Source of the DNA: Actinomycetota bacterium
Lineage (GTDB): Bacteria > Actinomycetota > Actinomycetes > Actinomycetales > Dermatophilaceae
Reading direction: 5' to 3'
DNA length: 64,000 nt
Assembly: GCA_020160805.1 (NCBI GenBank)
Contig: JAIUPO010000001.1
Coordinates: 186,001-250,000, forward strand
The notes beneath the pieces are model-generated. The model ran no database searches. It worked only from the letters and a program-made list of their open reading frames with translations, and was not told where the DNA came from. The stretch's first letter is position 1. Each line of letters opens with the position of its first letter. This document shows positions 9,773 to 18,724 of the stretch, piece by piece. The translations under genes and the position numbers were made by a program.

Positions 9773-11467
9773 TCAGCTCTTGGCGACCGTGACCGTGTCA
9801 AACATCTCGGCGGTCAGCGGGCTGGCCGTCAGGCCGTCGACGCCCTTGCCGACCACGAGCGCCGGCGGGCTGTGGCTGATCGCCAGACCCGGGAGGTATT
9901 CCTCCATGATCTTCTGGTTCAGCGCCTCGTAAGCCGTGGTGCGCTTGCCCTCGTCGACGATCCCGTCAGCGTCGCTGAGCTCCTTGGACAGGGTCTTGCC
10001 AAAGTCCGTCTTCCAGGTGTGGAAGTCGTTGACATCGCTGCCGAAGAAGGTGCCGATGAAGTTGTTCGCGGAGTTGTAGTCACCGGTCCAGCCGAGCAAC
10101 CACGCGTCGAACAGGCCGTTGTCGACTCCGTCGAGGTAGCCGCCATTCCACGGCTTGGTGACAACCTCGACCTTGATCCCGACAGCCTCGAGGTCGGCCG
10201 TCAGGGCGTCCGCGATCGACTGCGGGTTCGGCATGTAGGGCCGCGAAACCTCGGACGGGTAGGCGAACTGCAGCGTCATACCCTCGGCTCCGGCCTCCTT
10301 CAGCAGGGCCTTGGCGCCCTCGACGTCATACTTCGTCGGCTGCAGCGAGCTGTTGTAGCCGGCGACGGTGTCGGGCATGAACTGGGTCGCGACCTTGGCA
10401 CCCTCGGGCAGCTGCGTGGCGACAAGCTGGTCGCGGTTGAGCGCCATGTAGATCGCCTTGCGGACCTTCAGATCCTGCAGCTTGGAGTTCTTCTCGGGGT
10501 TCAGACCCATGTAGAGAATGTTGAAGGCCGGGCGCACGAGGACCTTGTTGCCGGCGTCCTCCAGACCCTTCCAGTCAGCCGGGTTCGGCAGGTCGTAGGC
10601 GTTGATGCTGCCGGCCTCCAGCTCCTGGCGACGGGTGGACTCGTCGGGGATGATCTTGAAGACGATATTGGCGGTCTTGGCCTTCTCGCCCCAGAAGTCG
10701 TCATTGCGGACCAGCGAGATGGTCTTGTTGGCCTCGTCGTACTTGCCCAGCTTGTAGGGGCCCGTGCCCACGGGGGCCATGGCGTAGGCGGGGTACTTGA
10801 AGCCGTCGCCTTCCTTCTGGACGTTGTTCGCGTCGCCATCCTTGAGCGCCTTGGGGCTCTGCATGGAGAAGGACTCCAGGGTCAGCATGACCGGGAAGTC
10901 GGAGGTGTAGCGAGTCAGGTTGATGACCGCGGTCGAGTCGTCCTTGGCCTCGCAGCTCTTATAGAGCGACTCGGTCTCGCTGCCCTTGAAGCCGAGCATG
11001 GTGTAGGCCCAATACTCCGCCGGCCCGGCCTGCGCGACCTCGTTCTGGTCAAACATGCGCTCGAAGTTGTAGCAGACGGCGGCAGCATTGAAGGCCTCAC
11101 CATCGGTAAACTTCACGCCCTGGCGCAGTTTGAAGGTCCAGGTCAGACCGTCTTCCGACGGCTCCCAGCTCTCCGCGAGTTCCGGCTGGGGGTCGGCCGT
11201 GCCGGGCTTGATGCCGAGCAGGCCCTGGAAGATCTGCCGCGTGACGCGGAAGGTCTCGCCATCGGAGGCGTAGTAGGGGTCGAAGACCTCGGGGGCACCG
11301 GCGGCGCCGAAGGTGAAGGTGTCGCCCGCGCCGCCGCTGGCGGTGCTGGACCCGGATCCGGTGGCGGAGCCGGAGTCGGTGGTCCGGTCGGACGTGGCAC
11401 ACCCGGCCAGTCCGAGAGAGACCGAGGCCGCGAGAACGGCGGTGGTCTTCAAGCGCGTGAGCTTCAT
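9773..11467 (-). CDS. oppA: Peptide-binding lipoprotein OppA/DppA (SBP family 5)
   Basis: A 564-residue extracytoplasmic solute-binding protein. The N-terminus has a lipoprotein signal peptide with lipobox LAGC (Cys at residue 23), followed by a Ser/Gly/Thr-rich linker. The family 5 signature region is visible (LAESWEPSEDGLTWTFKLRQ, GVKFTDGEAFNAAAV), and the repeated PTKYDVEGAKALLKEAG segment is typical. Substrate is probably di- or oligopeptides; specificity cannot be read from sequence. GAGG lies just upstream of the ATG. It is the first gene of oppA-B-C-D-F. Confidence 0.93.
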   Translation of the reverse strand: MKLTRLKTTAVLAASVSLGLAGCATSDRTTDSGSATGSGSSTASGGAGDTFTFGAAGAPEVFDPYYASDGETFRVTRQIFQGLLGIKPGTADPQPELAESWEPSEDGLTWTFKLRQGVKFTDGEAFNAAAVCYNFERMFDQNEVAQAGPAEYWAYTMLGFKGSETESLYKSCEAKDDSTAVINLTRYTSDFPVMLTLESFSMQSPKALKDGDANNVQKEGDGFKYPAYAMAPVGTGPYKLGKYDEANKTISLVRNDDFWGEKAKTANIVFKIIPDESTRRQELEAGSINAYDLPNPADWKGLEDAGNKVLVRPAFNILYMGLNPEKNSKLQDLKVRKAIYMALNRDQLVATQLPEGAKVATQFMPDTVAGYNSSLQPTKYDVEGAKALLKEAGAEGMTLQFAYPSEVSRPYMPNPQSIADALTADLEAVGIKVEVVTKPWNGGYLDGVDNGLFDAWLLGWTGDYNSANNFIGTFFGSDVNDFHTWKTDFGKTLSKELSDADGIVDEGKRTTAYEALNQKIMEEYLPGLAISHSPPALVVGKGVDGLTASPLTAEMFDTVTVAKS

Positions 11468-11573
11468 TAGCTACCTCACTGTGTTAACAACGTCCGGCCG
11501 CGGGGTGCCCGCCGCCTGGACCTGGCGGTGCCGCGGGTATGCCGACCGGCACACCCGCTGCTGATTTGGCACC

Positions 11574-12212
11574 TTATGCCGCACCCCTGACAGCGGGACC
11601 GTCCGCGCGTCGGTTCGTTACCGGATGGAGACGTGCTCCAGCCACGCCCACAAGGGCGATTCCCGCGCCCAAGCACCAGCCGGCCAGCACATCGCTGGGG
11701 TAGTGCACGCCGAGGAGTATGCGGTCCAGTCCGGTGAGCAGGGCGAATGCGGCGGCAAGGACGGTGGCTGCGCGCTGGTGGTGGGTGGTGATCAGAGGTA
11801 TGAGGATGGCGGCCGCGAGGACGGCGGCGCAGGCGGCATTGCTCGCGTGGCCTGAGGGAAAGGAGAGCCCGTCGGTGCTCCAGACGGGGTTGTCGTATGC
11901 CGGCCGCTCCCGCCCGATGGCCTCCTTGACTCGCGGCGTGGTTGCCCAGGAGATCAGGCTCGCCCGCGGGCTGACGCGGGACCGGGGCGGGCGGCATTCG
12001 AGGAGGGTAAGACCTGCCCATGGAGCGCTCCGACGGGGCGGGCGGGGGCGGCATACGGCCGGGATCTCGCGGCGGAGCGCTGATTTCGCACCGGAGCGCG
12101 CAACTCGCGGCCGGGCGTAGGTATAGCTGGGCTCCGCCACCATTTCAGCGCTCCACGACGAGAAGCGCGCACCGCTGCCTGTCAAGACCCCACGTTCGGA
12201 CCCTGTGGACAA
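11574..12212 (-). pseudogene. PAP2-family phosphatase, 5'-truncated
   Basis: The C-terminal 125 residues are a clear PAP2 (type 2 phosphatidic acid phosphatase) domain with all three motifs: KEAIGRERP, FPSGH, and R-x5-H-x3-D in RILLGVHYPSD. The expected N-terminal half with three membrane helices is missing: the frame upstream of about 11960 reads as Arg/Pro-rich sequence without hydrophobic segments, and neither other minus frame holds it. I infer loss of the 5' half by deletion. The remaining domain has two good membrane helices. TATGCC words on both sides suggest native DNA. Confidence 0.6.
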
Positions 12213-12348
12213 TGGCTCCCTTTCTAAAGATTTCCCTAAGAACCTGGGGATAACCGGATCTCGCCGAGCGGGATCGCGACAGCCCTCGTAAGGTCCGTTT
12301 GGCCGGGGGCGGTGGGTCCTTGGTGTGGATCAGGTAAGGGGGTGCGCG

Positions 12349-13578
12349 ATGGACGGCGCAGTGGCAACGATCGAGAACGATGTCCGCGAGCGGATTCGCC
12401 GCTCTGACCTCGACCCACTCCTGGATCTGCTGGAGATCCGTCGCGTTGTCCGCGATGCCGTCGCTGACTATGACGACCGCTCCATCAATGGCGGCCTGCC
12501 GCGGCTGGACGATCTCGATGCCGCGACCCGCTCGATTCTCGACGCCGTGGCGGGCTATGGACCGCTCCAGCAGTACCTCGACGACCCGCAGATCGAAGAG
12601 ATCTGGATCAACGAACCGTGGCGAGTCTTTGTGGCCCGCAACGGAATTGCCGAGCTGACACCGACCATACTGACCGATGATGCCGTGCGCGATCTGGTCG
12701 AGCGGATGCTTCGCACCTCGGGTCGGCGCGTGGACCTTTCCTCCCCCTTCGTGGACGCCGTCCTGCCCGACGGCAGTCGTCTCCATTGCGTGATTCCCGA
12801 CATCACGCGCGCGCACTGGCTGGTCAACATCCGCAAGTTCGTGGCCAAGGCGGACCGTCTCGAGGACCTCGTCGCGCTCGGCACGATCACCCCGAATGCC
12901 GCGCGCTTCCTCGACGCGGCCGTCGTGTCCGGCCTGAACATCCTCGTTGCGGGCGGAACGCAGGCCGGCAAAACCACGCTCTTGAACTGTCTGGCCGCTG
13001 CCGTGCCGCCGCGCGAGCGCATCGTCACCGTCGAAGAGGTCTTCGAACTGAAGATCCCGCAGCGCGATGTCGCGGCGATGCAATGCCGTCAGCCCAGCCT
13101 CGAGGGCGTCGGCGAGGTTCCGCTGCGGCGGCTCGTGAAGGAAGCGCTGCGGATGCGGCCATCGCGGATCATCGTGGGCGAGGTGCGACAGGCCGAGTCG
13201 CTCGACCTCCTCATCGCCCTGAACTCGGGCCTGCCCGGCATGGCCACGGTCCACGCGAATAGCGCCCGCGAGGCGGTCATCAAGATGTGCACGCTACCGT
13301 TGCTTGCCGGTGAGAATGTCGGCAGCCGATTCGTCGTCCCAACCGTCGCCTCCTCCATCGACATCGTCGTGCACACGGCGCTAGATCGAGATGGCAAACG
13401 CCGAGTTCGCGAGATTGCGGCTATCCCTGGCCGGTGCGAAGGCGATGTCGTCGAGATGGCCGATGTCTTTGTCCAGAAGGGCGGAGTGTTGCGCCGGGCG
13501 GACGGCTTCCCGCCGCACGCCGAGCGCTTCGCCGCTGCTGGGTATGACGTGGCGCAACTCCTCGCGGGCGAGGACTGA
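12349..13578 (+). CDS. tadA: Tad pilus secretion ATPase TadA/CpaF
   Basis: A 409-residue hexameric ATPase that powers Flp pilus assembly. The N-terminal domain (residues 1-110) ends in the GPLQQYLDDPQIEEIWINEP segment typical of CpaF; Walker A GGTQAGKT is near residue 203, the Asp box VTVEEVFELKI and Walker B RIIVGEVRQAESLDLL follow, with His box NSGLPGMATVHANSARE. The ATG at 12349 has a purine-rich AAGGGGG upstream; a GTG at 12325 is an alternative. First gene of the tad operon. Confidence 0.92.
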   Translation: MDGAVATIENDVRERIRRSDLDPLLDLLEIRRVVRDAVADYDDRSINGGLPRLDDLDAATRSILDAVAGYGPLQQYLDDPQIEEIWINEPWRVFVARNGIAELTPTILTDDAVRDLVERMLRTSGRRVDLSSPFVDAVLPDGSRLHCVIPDITRAHWLVNIRKFVAKADRLEDLVALGTITPNAARFLDAAVVSGLNILVAGGTQAGKTTLLNCLAAAVPPRERIVTVEEVFELKIPQRDVAAMQCRQPSLEGVGEVPLRRLVKEALRMRPSRIIVGEVRQAESLDLLIALNSGLPGMATVHANSAREAVIKMCTLPLLAGENVGSRFVVPTVASSIDIVVHTALDRDGKRRVREIAAIPGRCEGDVVEMADVFVQKGGVLRRADGFPPHAERFAAAGYDVAQLLAGED

Positions 13579-13581
13579 GCC

Positions 13582-14454
13582 GTGCCTCCCCTCATCGTCG
13601 CGCTGATCTTCGGCATCGGACTGTTCTGCATCTGGTGGTCCTGCTGGCCGCCGGACCCGACGCCTGCACGCGCCGCGGCTCGCCGCCGGACCTGGAGGGA
13701 CCACCTCGCCGACGACTTGATCCAGGCGGGATACGCCTCGATCGGCCCCAATGCTCTCTTAACAACCAGCGCGCTCACGGCACTGATCGTCTTCATCCTG
13801 TTCTGGGGCGTCGTCTCCGTGACCTCCATCGCCGTGGCGTTCGCCGCTATCGCCGCCTTCGCCCCGGTGGCGCTCGTCCGATCCCGCGCACGGCGCCGCC
13901 GGGCCCAACTGCGAGATCTATGGCCGGACGCGGTGGACAACATCACCTCCGGGGTGCGCGCCGGCTTGGCTCTCCCAGAATCTTTGGCGCAGTTGGCGAT
14001 TCGCGGTCCGGTCCCGCTGCGTCCCGCCTTCGCACGGTTCGCTGAGGACTACCGCGTCAGTGGCCGGTTCAACGACTCGCTGGACAATCTCAAGGCCAAT
14101 CTCGCCGACCCCGTGGGCGACCGGCTCGTCGAAGCCTTGCGAATGGCCCGCGAAGTCGGCGGCTCCGATCTGGGCCGCCTCTTGCGCACCCTGTCGAGCT
14201 TCCTGCGCGATGATGCCCACGCGCGCGCTGAGCTCGAGACTCGACAATCCTGGACAGTTAACGCCGCCCGGTTGGCCGTCGCCGCCCCGTGGATCGTCCT
14301 GGCCATGATGTGCACGCGGCCCGAGGCCGTGCAGTCGTATGCCTCCGCCACCGGCACGATGGTGCTAGCTGGCGGGGCAGGGTGCACGCTCATCGCCTAC
14401 CGGCTGATGTTGCGGATCGCGAGACTGCCCGAGGAAGACCGGGTGCTCGGATGA
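13582..14454 (+). CDS. tadB: Tad pilus inner-membrane platform protein TadB
   Basis: A 290-residue type II secretion F-domain protein starting with GTG three bases after the tadA stop. One N-terminal membrane helix, then a pair of helices near residues 65-95, the cytosolic four-helix F domain (LRDLWPDAVDNITSGVRAGL through LSSFLRDDAHARAELETRQSW), and two C-terminal helices. It forms the membrane base with TadC on which TadA acts. Overlaps tadC by ATGA. Confidence 0.88.
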   Translation: MPPLIVALIFGIGLFCIWWSCWPPDPTPARAAARRRTWRDHLADDLIQAGYASIGPNALLTTSALTALIVFILFWGVVSVTSIAVAFAAIAAFAPVALVRSRARRRRAQLRDLWPDAVDNITSGVRAGLALPESLAQLAIRGPVPLRPAFARFAEDYRVSGRFNDSLDNLKANLADPVGDRLVEALRMAREVGGSDLGRLLRTLSSFLRDDAHARAELETRQSWTVNAARLAVAAPWIVLAMMCTRPEAVQSYASATGTMVLAGGAGCTLIAYRLMLRIARLPEEDRVLG

Positions 14455-15401
14455 ACCCCGTCTTTGAGCTCGGCCCGGGACGCTGGGGTGCCCTTGTCGG
14501 GGTGACCCTCGCCGCCGGGATCCTCCTCATCGCGCGGCATGCCGTCGCGCGCAGGCGACCGACCTTGCAGGCGCGCGTGGCGCCATACCTCGTGGACACG
14601 GTGGGCTTCACCCGCCTACGACAACGCGAGGTCATCCATCCCGCGGGCGTCGTGGCCGTGCTCGGTCGGCCACTGGTCCGCGATGGAGCGCGCTTCGTCG
14701 AACGGGTGCTGGGTGGGGCGGAGTCGGTGCGCGCCCGCCTGGTTCGGGCGGGGCGGGCACCCGATGTCGAACGCTTCCGGGCCGAGCAAGTGATCGCCGG
14801 GGCCGTGGGCGCGGTTCTCGGCGGAGTCTTCGGCGTTTTCCTGGTGCTGTCGGGAAACTCTGGGGTCTTCCTCCTCATATGGCTCGTCGCCCTGGGCGGG
14901 GCGATTGGCGTAGTGGCCTGGGATCAATGGCTTAGCCACCAGGCGAACGCGCGGGAAGCCCGGATGCTGTCCGAATTCCCCACTGTCGCAGAGCTTCTCG
15001 CGCTTGCAGTCGGCGCGGGCGAGGGTGCGGTCGGCGCGCTGGAGCGGGTATGCCGACTCTCCCAGGGTGAGTTGGCGACCGAACTCGGCCGCTGCCTAGC
15101 GGATGCGCGGGCCGGCGCGAACCTCCCCCGCGCGCTGGGCGGGCTGGCCGAACGCACCGGTTTGACCTCGCTCAGCCGCTTCGTCGACGGCGTGGTCATC
15201 GCGGTCGAACGCGGCACCCCGCTCGCCGATGTCCTGCGCGCTCAGGCGCAGGACGTGCGCGAAGAGGGTCGCCGCGACCTGATGGAGAAGGGTGGCAAGA
15301 AGGAGATCGCGATGATGGTTCCGGTGGTCTTCCTGGTGCTTCCCGTCACCATCCTCTTCGCGGTCTATCCCGGCTTTGACTTCTTGAATTTCTCTATGTG
15401 A
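14451..15401 (+). CDS. tadC: Tad pilus inner-membrane platform protein TadC
   Basis: A 316-residue second F-domain protein. N-terminal membrane helix, a helix pair at about residues 118-160, the cytosolic segment EFPTVAELLALAVGAGEG to LAERTGLTSLSRFVDGVVIA, and a C-terminal helix KEIAMMVPVVFLVLPVTILFA typical of TadC. The start at 14451 overlaps the tadB stop (ATGA); the longer frame upstream is a shadow of tadB. Confidence 0.88.
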   Translation: MNPVFELGPGRWGALVGVTLAAGILLIARHAVARRRPTLQARVAPYLVDTVGFTRLRQREVIHPAGVVAVLGRPLVRDGARFVERVLGGAESVRARLVRAGRAPDVERFRAEQVIAGAVGAVLGGVFGVFLVLSGNSGVFLLIWLVALGGAIGVVAWDQWLSHQANAREARMLSEFPTVAELLALAVGAGEGAVGALERVCRLSQGELATELGRCLADARAGANLPRALGGLAERTGLTSLSRFVDGVVIAVERGTPLADVLRAQAQDVREEGRRDLMEKGGKKEIAMMVPVVFLVLPVTILFAVYPGFDFLNFSM

Positions 15402-15441
15402 CAACCCATTCGCCCGCAGGGGCGACAACGAAAGGAACACC

Positions 15442-15657
15442 ATGTCGCAACAACTCATCAAGGCCCACGTCCTGCTGAGCGACACCATCCGCCGCGCGCT
15501 GCGCGACCGGGATGGCGAACGTGGGGACGTGCCCGGTTGGGTCCTCATCACCTTGATGACCGCCGGTTTGGTCGCGGTCATCTGGGGCGCCGCCCAGGGC
15601 CGGCTCCAAGAGATCTTCGACGACGCGCTGCGCGACGTCGGCCCGAGCGGCAACTGA
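15442..15657 (+). CDS. flp: Flp-type small pilin
   Basis: A 71-residue protein with one membrane helix (VPGWVLITLMTAGLVAVIWG) after a charged N-terminus, then an amphipathic tail. Size, single helix, the RGDVPGWVLI motif and position between tadC and the TadE genes identify it as the Flp-like pilin subunit of actinobacterial tad loci. The prepilin cleavage Gly is probably within ERGDVPG. AAAGGA lies upstream of the ATG. Confidence 0.8.
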   Translation: MSQQLIKAHVLLSDTIRRALRDRDGERGDVPGWVLITLMTAGLVAVIWGAAQGRLQEIFDDALRDVGPSGN

Positions 15658-15668
15658 GCAACGCGGCG

Positions 15669-16076
15669 ATGACTGCCCGCCTGCGGCGGGCCGAGACATC
15701 ACGTCACCTCGAGGAGGGGGCGGCCGTGGCGGACTTCGCCCTCGTGGCGGGGCTGTTGATGTTCGTCTTCGCCGCCGTCTTCCAGCTCGGGCTCACCCTG
15801 CATATCCGCAATACCTTGATTTCGTGCGCGGCCGAAGGTGCGCGCATGGGTGCCCGGGTGGACGCCTCCCCGGGGGATGCGGTGCAGCGCACGACGTCGC
15901 TGATCAACTCGGCCATCTCGCCGCGCTTCAGTCAGGACGTCCGCGCGTCCCTGGAGTCCGTCGATGGCGTCAGTGTCGTGGTCGTGCGGGTCTCGGCCCC
16001 GTTGCCGCTGATCGGCCCATTCGGCCCTGATCACGAGTTGACGGTAACTGGGCGCGCCTTCGAGGAGGCTCAATGA
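15669..16076 (+). CDS. tadE: TadE-like minor pilin
   Basis: A 135-residue pseudopilin. A short basic N-terminus is followed by the TadE signature EEGAAVADFALVAGLLMFVF, one membrane helix, then IRNTLISCAAEGARMGAR and an extracytoplasmic beta-rich tail. Starts 12 bases after the pilin stop and overlaps the next gene by ATGA. A GTG at 15726 could be an alternative start but would cut into the conserved helix. Confidence 0.85.
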   Translation: MTARLRRAETSRHLEEGAAVADFALVAGLLMFVFAAVFQLGLTLHIRNTLISCAAEGARMGARVDASPGDAVQRTTSLINSAISPRFSQDVRASLESVDGVSVVVVRVSAPLPLIGPFGPDHELTVTGRAFEEAQ

Positions 16077-16534
16077 GCCGGGCGTCCCGTCGGGATGCGG
16101 GGGGCGGCGCCGAGGACGGCTCGGCCGTCGTCGAGTTCGTCTTCCTCGCCGTGCTGCTCCTGGTCCCACTGATCTATTTGACGATGATGATCGCGCGCGT
16201 CCAGGCCGGGTCGTATGCCGTGGCACAAGCGGCTCGGGAGGCCGGCCGCGCCTTTGTCACGGCCGAGTCGGATCAGAGTGCGTCCGGTCGGGCCCAAGCA
16301 GCCGCGCGAATCGCGTTCGAGGACCAGGGGTTTCCAGGAGGCGATGGGACCGTGGCCATCGCCTGCGCCGCATCGCCCTGCCTCACGCCGGACGCCACGG
16401 TGACCTTCACGGCCACCGTGACCGTCCCACTGCCGCTGATCCCCTCCTTCGCTCGGGACGTCATACCCCTGGAGATCCCGGTGACCAGCGTGCATGCACT
16501 CACCATCGACCGCTTCCGGGAAGGTCTCGGATGA
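16073..16534 (+). CDS. TadE-family minor pilin, second copy
   Basis: A 153-residue TadE-like protein: EDGSAVVEFVFLAVLLLVPLIYLTMM is the signature helix with Glu at +5 of the mature end, followed by QAAREAGRAFVTA. Two Cys (CAASPC) in the exported tail could form a disulfide, an extra not seen in the first TadE. It overlaps genes on both sides by ATGA, marking tight translational coupling through the end of the operon. Confidence 0.85.
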   Translation: MSRASRRDAGGGAEDGSAVVEFVFLAVLLLVPLIYLTMMIARVQAGSYAVAQAAREAGRAFVTAESDQSASGRAQAAARIAFEDQGFPGGDGTVAIACAASPCLTPDATVTFTATVTVPLPLIPSFARDVIPLEIPVTSVHALTIDRFREGLG

Positions 16535-17022
16535 TCCTTTGGCAGCCCACACATCAGACGAGTCGTCGGCATTCTCTGCGCGCCGGTCAGGACGATGGCA
16601 GCATCAGCCTGCTCATCCTCGGCCTGTGCGTGATCGCCCTGACCCTGATCCTCGGGATCATCACCGTCACCACCGTGCACCTGGCGCGGATCCGACTGCT
16701 TGACGCTGCCGATGCGGCGGCCCTGAACGCCGCAGACGCCATCGACTCGCGCGTGTATACGGACGGCGTCGGCAGCGCCGTTCCGTTGACCGATGACTCG
16801 GTGTGGCTGGCCGCATCCGATTCGCTCGCCTCGCGGTCGATGCCCGACCGCGTCCGGTCGTGGAGTCTCGCGCCGGGCACGGGCTCTCCCGATGGCGAGA
16901 CGGCGGTAGTTGTCGTCACCGGAACGGCCGAATTGCCCATTCTGAGCCGGGCCGTGGAATTCATCGGCAGCAGCATCACCCTGACCGTCGAGTCGCGCGC
17001 CCGCGCAACCGTCGCGGGCTAG
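16531..17022 (+). CDS. Rv3654c-type TadE/TadG-like secreted protein
   Basis: A 163-residue protein with GQDDGSISLLILGLCVIALTLILGI helix and the RIRLLDAADAAALNAADAID segment of the Rv3654c-like family that closes actinobacterial tad operons. One membrane helix and a Ser-rich exported domain. Its stop codon overlaps, on the opposite strand, the stop of the ydcF remnant. The last 80 bases are part of a 370-bp segment repeated at 24695-25065, where only the tail of this gene is present. Confidence 0.85.
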   Translation: MILWQPTHQTSRRHSLRAGQDDGSISLLILGLCVIALTLILGIITVTTVHLARIRLLDAADAAALNAADAIDSRVYTDGVGSAVPLTDDSVWLAASDSLASRSMPDRVRSWSLAPGTGSPDGETAVVVVTGTAELPILSRAVEFIGSSITLTVESRARATVAG

Positions 17023-17313
17023 CGAGCCTCACGACGGCGGCGGGTCGCCGCGAGGGCGTCCGCTCGCGGGGGCACCGAGGTGTCGCGCCCGACCAGCCCG
17101 ACTGCGGCAATAGCGAGGTCGCGCAGTCCGTATGCCGTGACCGCCGGCTTGGCCCAGGCGCGTTCGCCGATCCGGTGATCGGCCGCCCGAGTCAGACGAC
17201 GTGCCAGGTCAGGATCCTGGCGCCGCAGATACCACCGGGCACGAAGTGCGTGCAGCGGGTTAGAAACCATCGTGACGGTCGCGGCGTCCAGCATCAGGGG
17301 TCGCGAGTTGCGC
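16942..17313 (+). repeat. Left copy of 370-bp island-flanking direct repeat
   Basis: This segment (end of tadG plus the 3' part of a convergent ydcF gene) recurs in the same orientation at 24695-25065. Reading the two by eye I count about 19 substitutions and one indel, i.e. about 95% identity. The left copy joins native tadG; its right end at GTTGCGC is followed at once by the end of an IS30 remnant. Confidence 0.9.
17019..17313 (-). pseudogene. ydcF (DUF218) 3' fragment, left copy
   Basis: Encodes the last 97 residues of a YdcF/DUF218 protein (NSRPLMLDAATVTMVSNPLHALRARWYLRRQ...). The reading frame is open but the 5' two-thirds are missing because the IS30 remnant abuts position 17314. The full-length N-terminal half is found at 25066-25442 attached to the right copy. 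The stop overlaps the tadG stop (CTAG). Confidence 0.85.
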
Positions 17314-17761
17314 CCACATGGCAGGTTCAAGTAGTCGATGCAACACCGGCTTGTTTCAGGGATCGTAGTTGATCGGTGAAGACCTCGGCTGGCGTCTTCC
17401 AGCCGAGGGCTTTGCGGGGCCTGTTGTTGAGGGTGTGAGCGACGGCTTCCAGATCGGTAGCGGTCCAGCGGGACAGGTCGGTCCCTTTGGGGAAGTACTG
17501 ACGTAACAGGCCGTTGGTGTTCTCGTTCGTGGGCCGCTGCCACGGCGAGTGCGGGTCGGCGAAGAACACCCTGCTCCCGGTGTCCAACGCGAACTCGGCG
17601 TGCCCAGAGAGTTCCTTGCCACGGTCCCAGGTGATCGTCTTGCGCAGCTGCTGCGGCACACTGGTGATCGAGGCGGTGAGCGCGGTGTTCATGGCCAGGG
17701 CGCCGTACCCGCCGAGCGCCGGGCCGTTCTTGACCGGTGGCTGCTCGCCCCATCCCGGCAT
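17314..17761 (-). mobile_element. IS30-family element, 3' remnant
   Basis: Contains the C-terminal part of an IS30 transposase (frame 17327-17761): TWDRGKELSGHAEF (second catalytic Asp region), FFADPHSPWQRPTNENTNGLLRQYFPKGTDL (catalytic Glu in NENTNG), and NNRPRKALGWKTPAEVF. The N-terminal HTH and first Asp are missing. The end TTGAACCTGCC next to 17314 looks like an IS30 terminal repeat, so the element still has its 3' tip exactly at the border with the ydcF fragment. The 5' half was lost where the next gene begins, near 17700-17760. Confidence 0.85.
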
Positions 17762-18610
17762 CCTGGGAAGAGGCCAGGACCAGCCCGAGGTCGCGGCAGT
17801 GGGCCGAGGACCAGCTGGTGCGCCTGGGCCTGCCTTGGGCGTTGGGCTACCCCGGCTACGCCGGTTCCCTGGCCGACGTCGCCAGCGTGCTCGGCCAGGG
17901 CCGGTCCCTGCCGGCCCGCACGATCGTGCCGCTGGCGATCCAGCATCAGCTGCTGCGTGACGACGCGGCCACGCTCTTGGCCCTGGTCAACGACCAGGAC
18001 AAGCCGGTCGCGCTGATCCTCGAGCACGAGAGCGACCCGTTTGGCACCGCCGGGGTGGTCGCCGGGCTGGTGCACGTGCTGCATCGCGCCCCGGTCCCGG
18101 TGCTGCTGCTCCGAACCGACACCTCGGCCCTGGGCGCGATCAGCCACGGCGCGGCCGTCGGGGCGGTTGGAGCACGCTCCTCGCTGCGTCACGTGTTCCC
18201 GATCAAGGACAGCTCCGGCGGCCCCCCCCGAGCGCCTCGCCTTCGTCGTCCCCAAGCTGCTCACCTACGTGCTTGGCGACTGGTTCCTCAAGGCCTACTT
18301 GGCCCACCCGCGGCTGCCGGTCTGGCAGTGTGGTTGCTGGTTCTGCTACGGACGCGACCTGACCTGGATCCCGGCCTACCACCAGCCGAAGACACCCGCT
18401 TTCCAACACTCGATCGCCGCGATCGCCGACCTTGGGGTGCAGTTGCGCGCGAGCCTGACGAGGATGAACCCGATCCAGGCCTGGGACCAGATGGTGATTG
18501 CCGCGCAGTTGGCCCACCACGCGCTGACCAGCCCTTCGCGCCGCCCGTGGATCCCCCAAGACTTCCTGGGCCACTGGCACCACGCCAGCGCGGGACTACC
18601 CGTTTGCTGA
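17737..18610 (+). pseudogene. Possible TGT/DpdA-like TIM-barrel gene, frameshifted at a C8 run
   Basis: About 290 residues when read through a frameshift. Frame 1 runs to a run of eight C at 18225-18232 and continues in another frame (PPERLAFVVPKLLTYVLGDW...) to TGA at 18608-18610. The second half has CGCWFC followed 21 residues later by His (AFQH), i.e. the C-x-C-x2-C...H zinc pattern of tRNA-guanine transglycosylases; the first half has LLLRTDTSALGAISHGAA and SSLRHVFP, which fit a TIM-barrel enzyme of that superfamily. I do not recognise the exact family; the TGT-like call is inference. No TATGCC word; sits directly after the IS30 remnant. Confidence 0.4.
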
Positions 18611-18724
18611 CACCGACTGTTGCCCGCCACCGTCACTCCTGTCCCGATGGAGTGGCTCGTTGCCAGCACGCCTATAGAGACGTCTCATCGTGGGCCGACG
18701 CCGGCGACGACGTCGGCCTACGGG

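Noticed and set aside
9182..11470. Plus-strand open frame of 762 codons opposite oppB and oppA
   Set aside because: Shadow of oppA/oppB: high in Gly, Asp, Arg and Val with no family motif; the opposite strand has a complete conserved operon.
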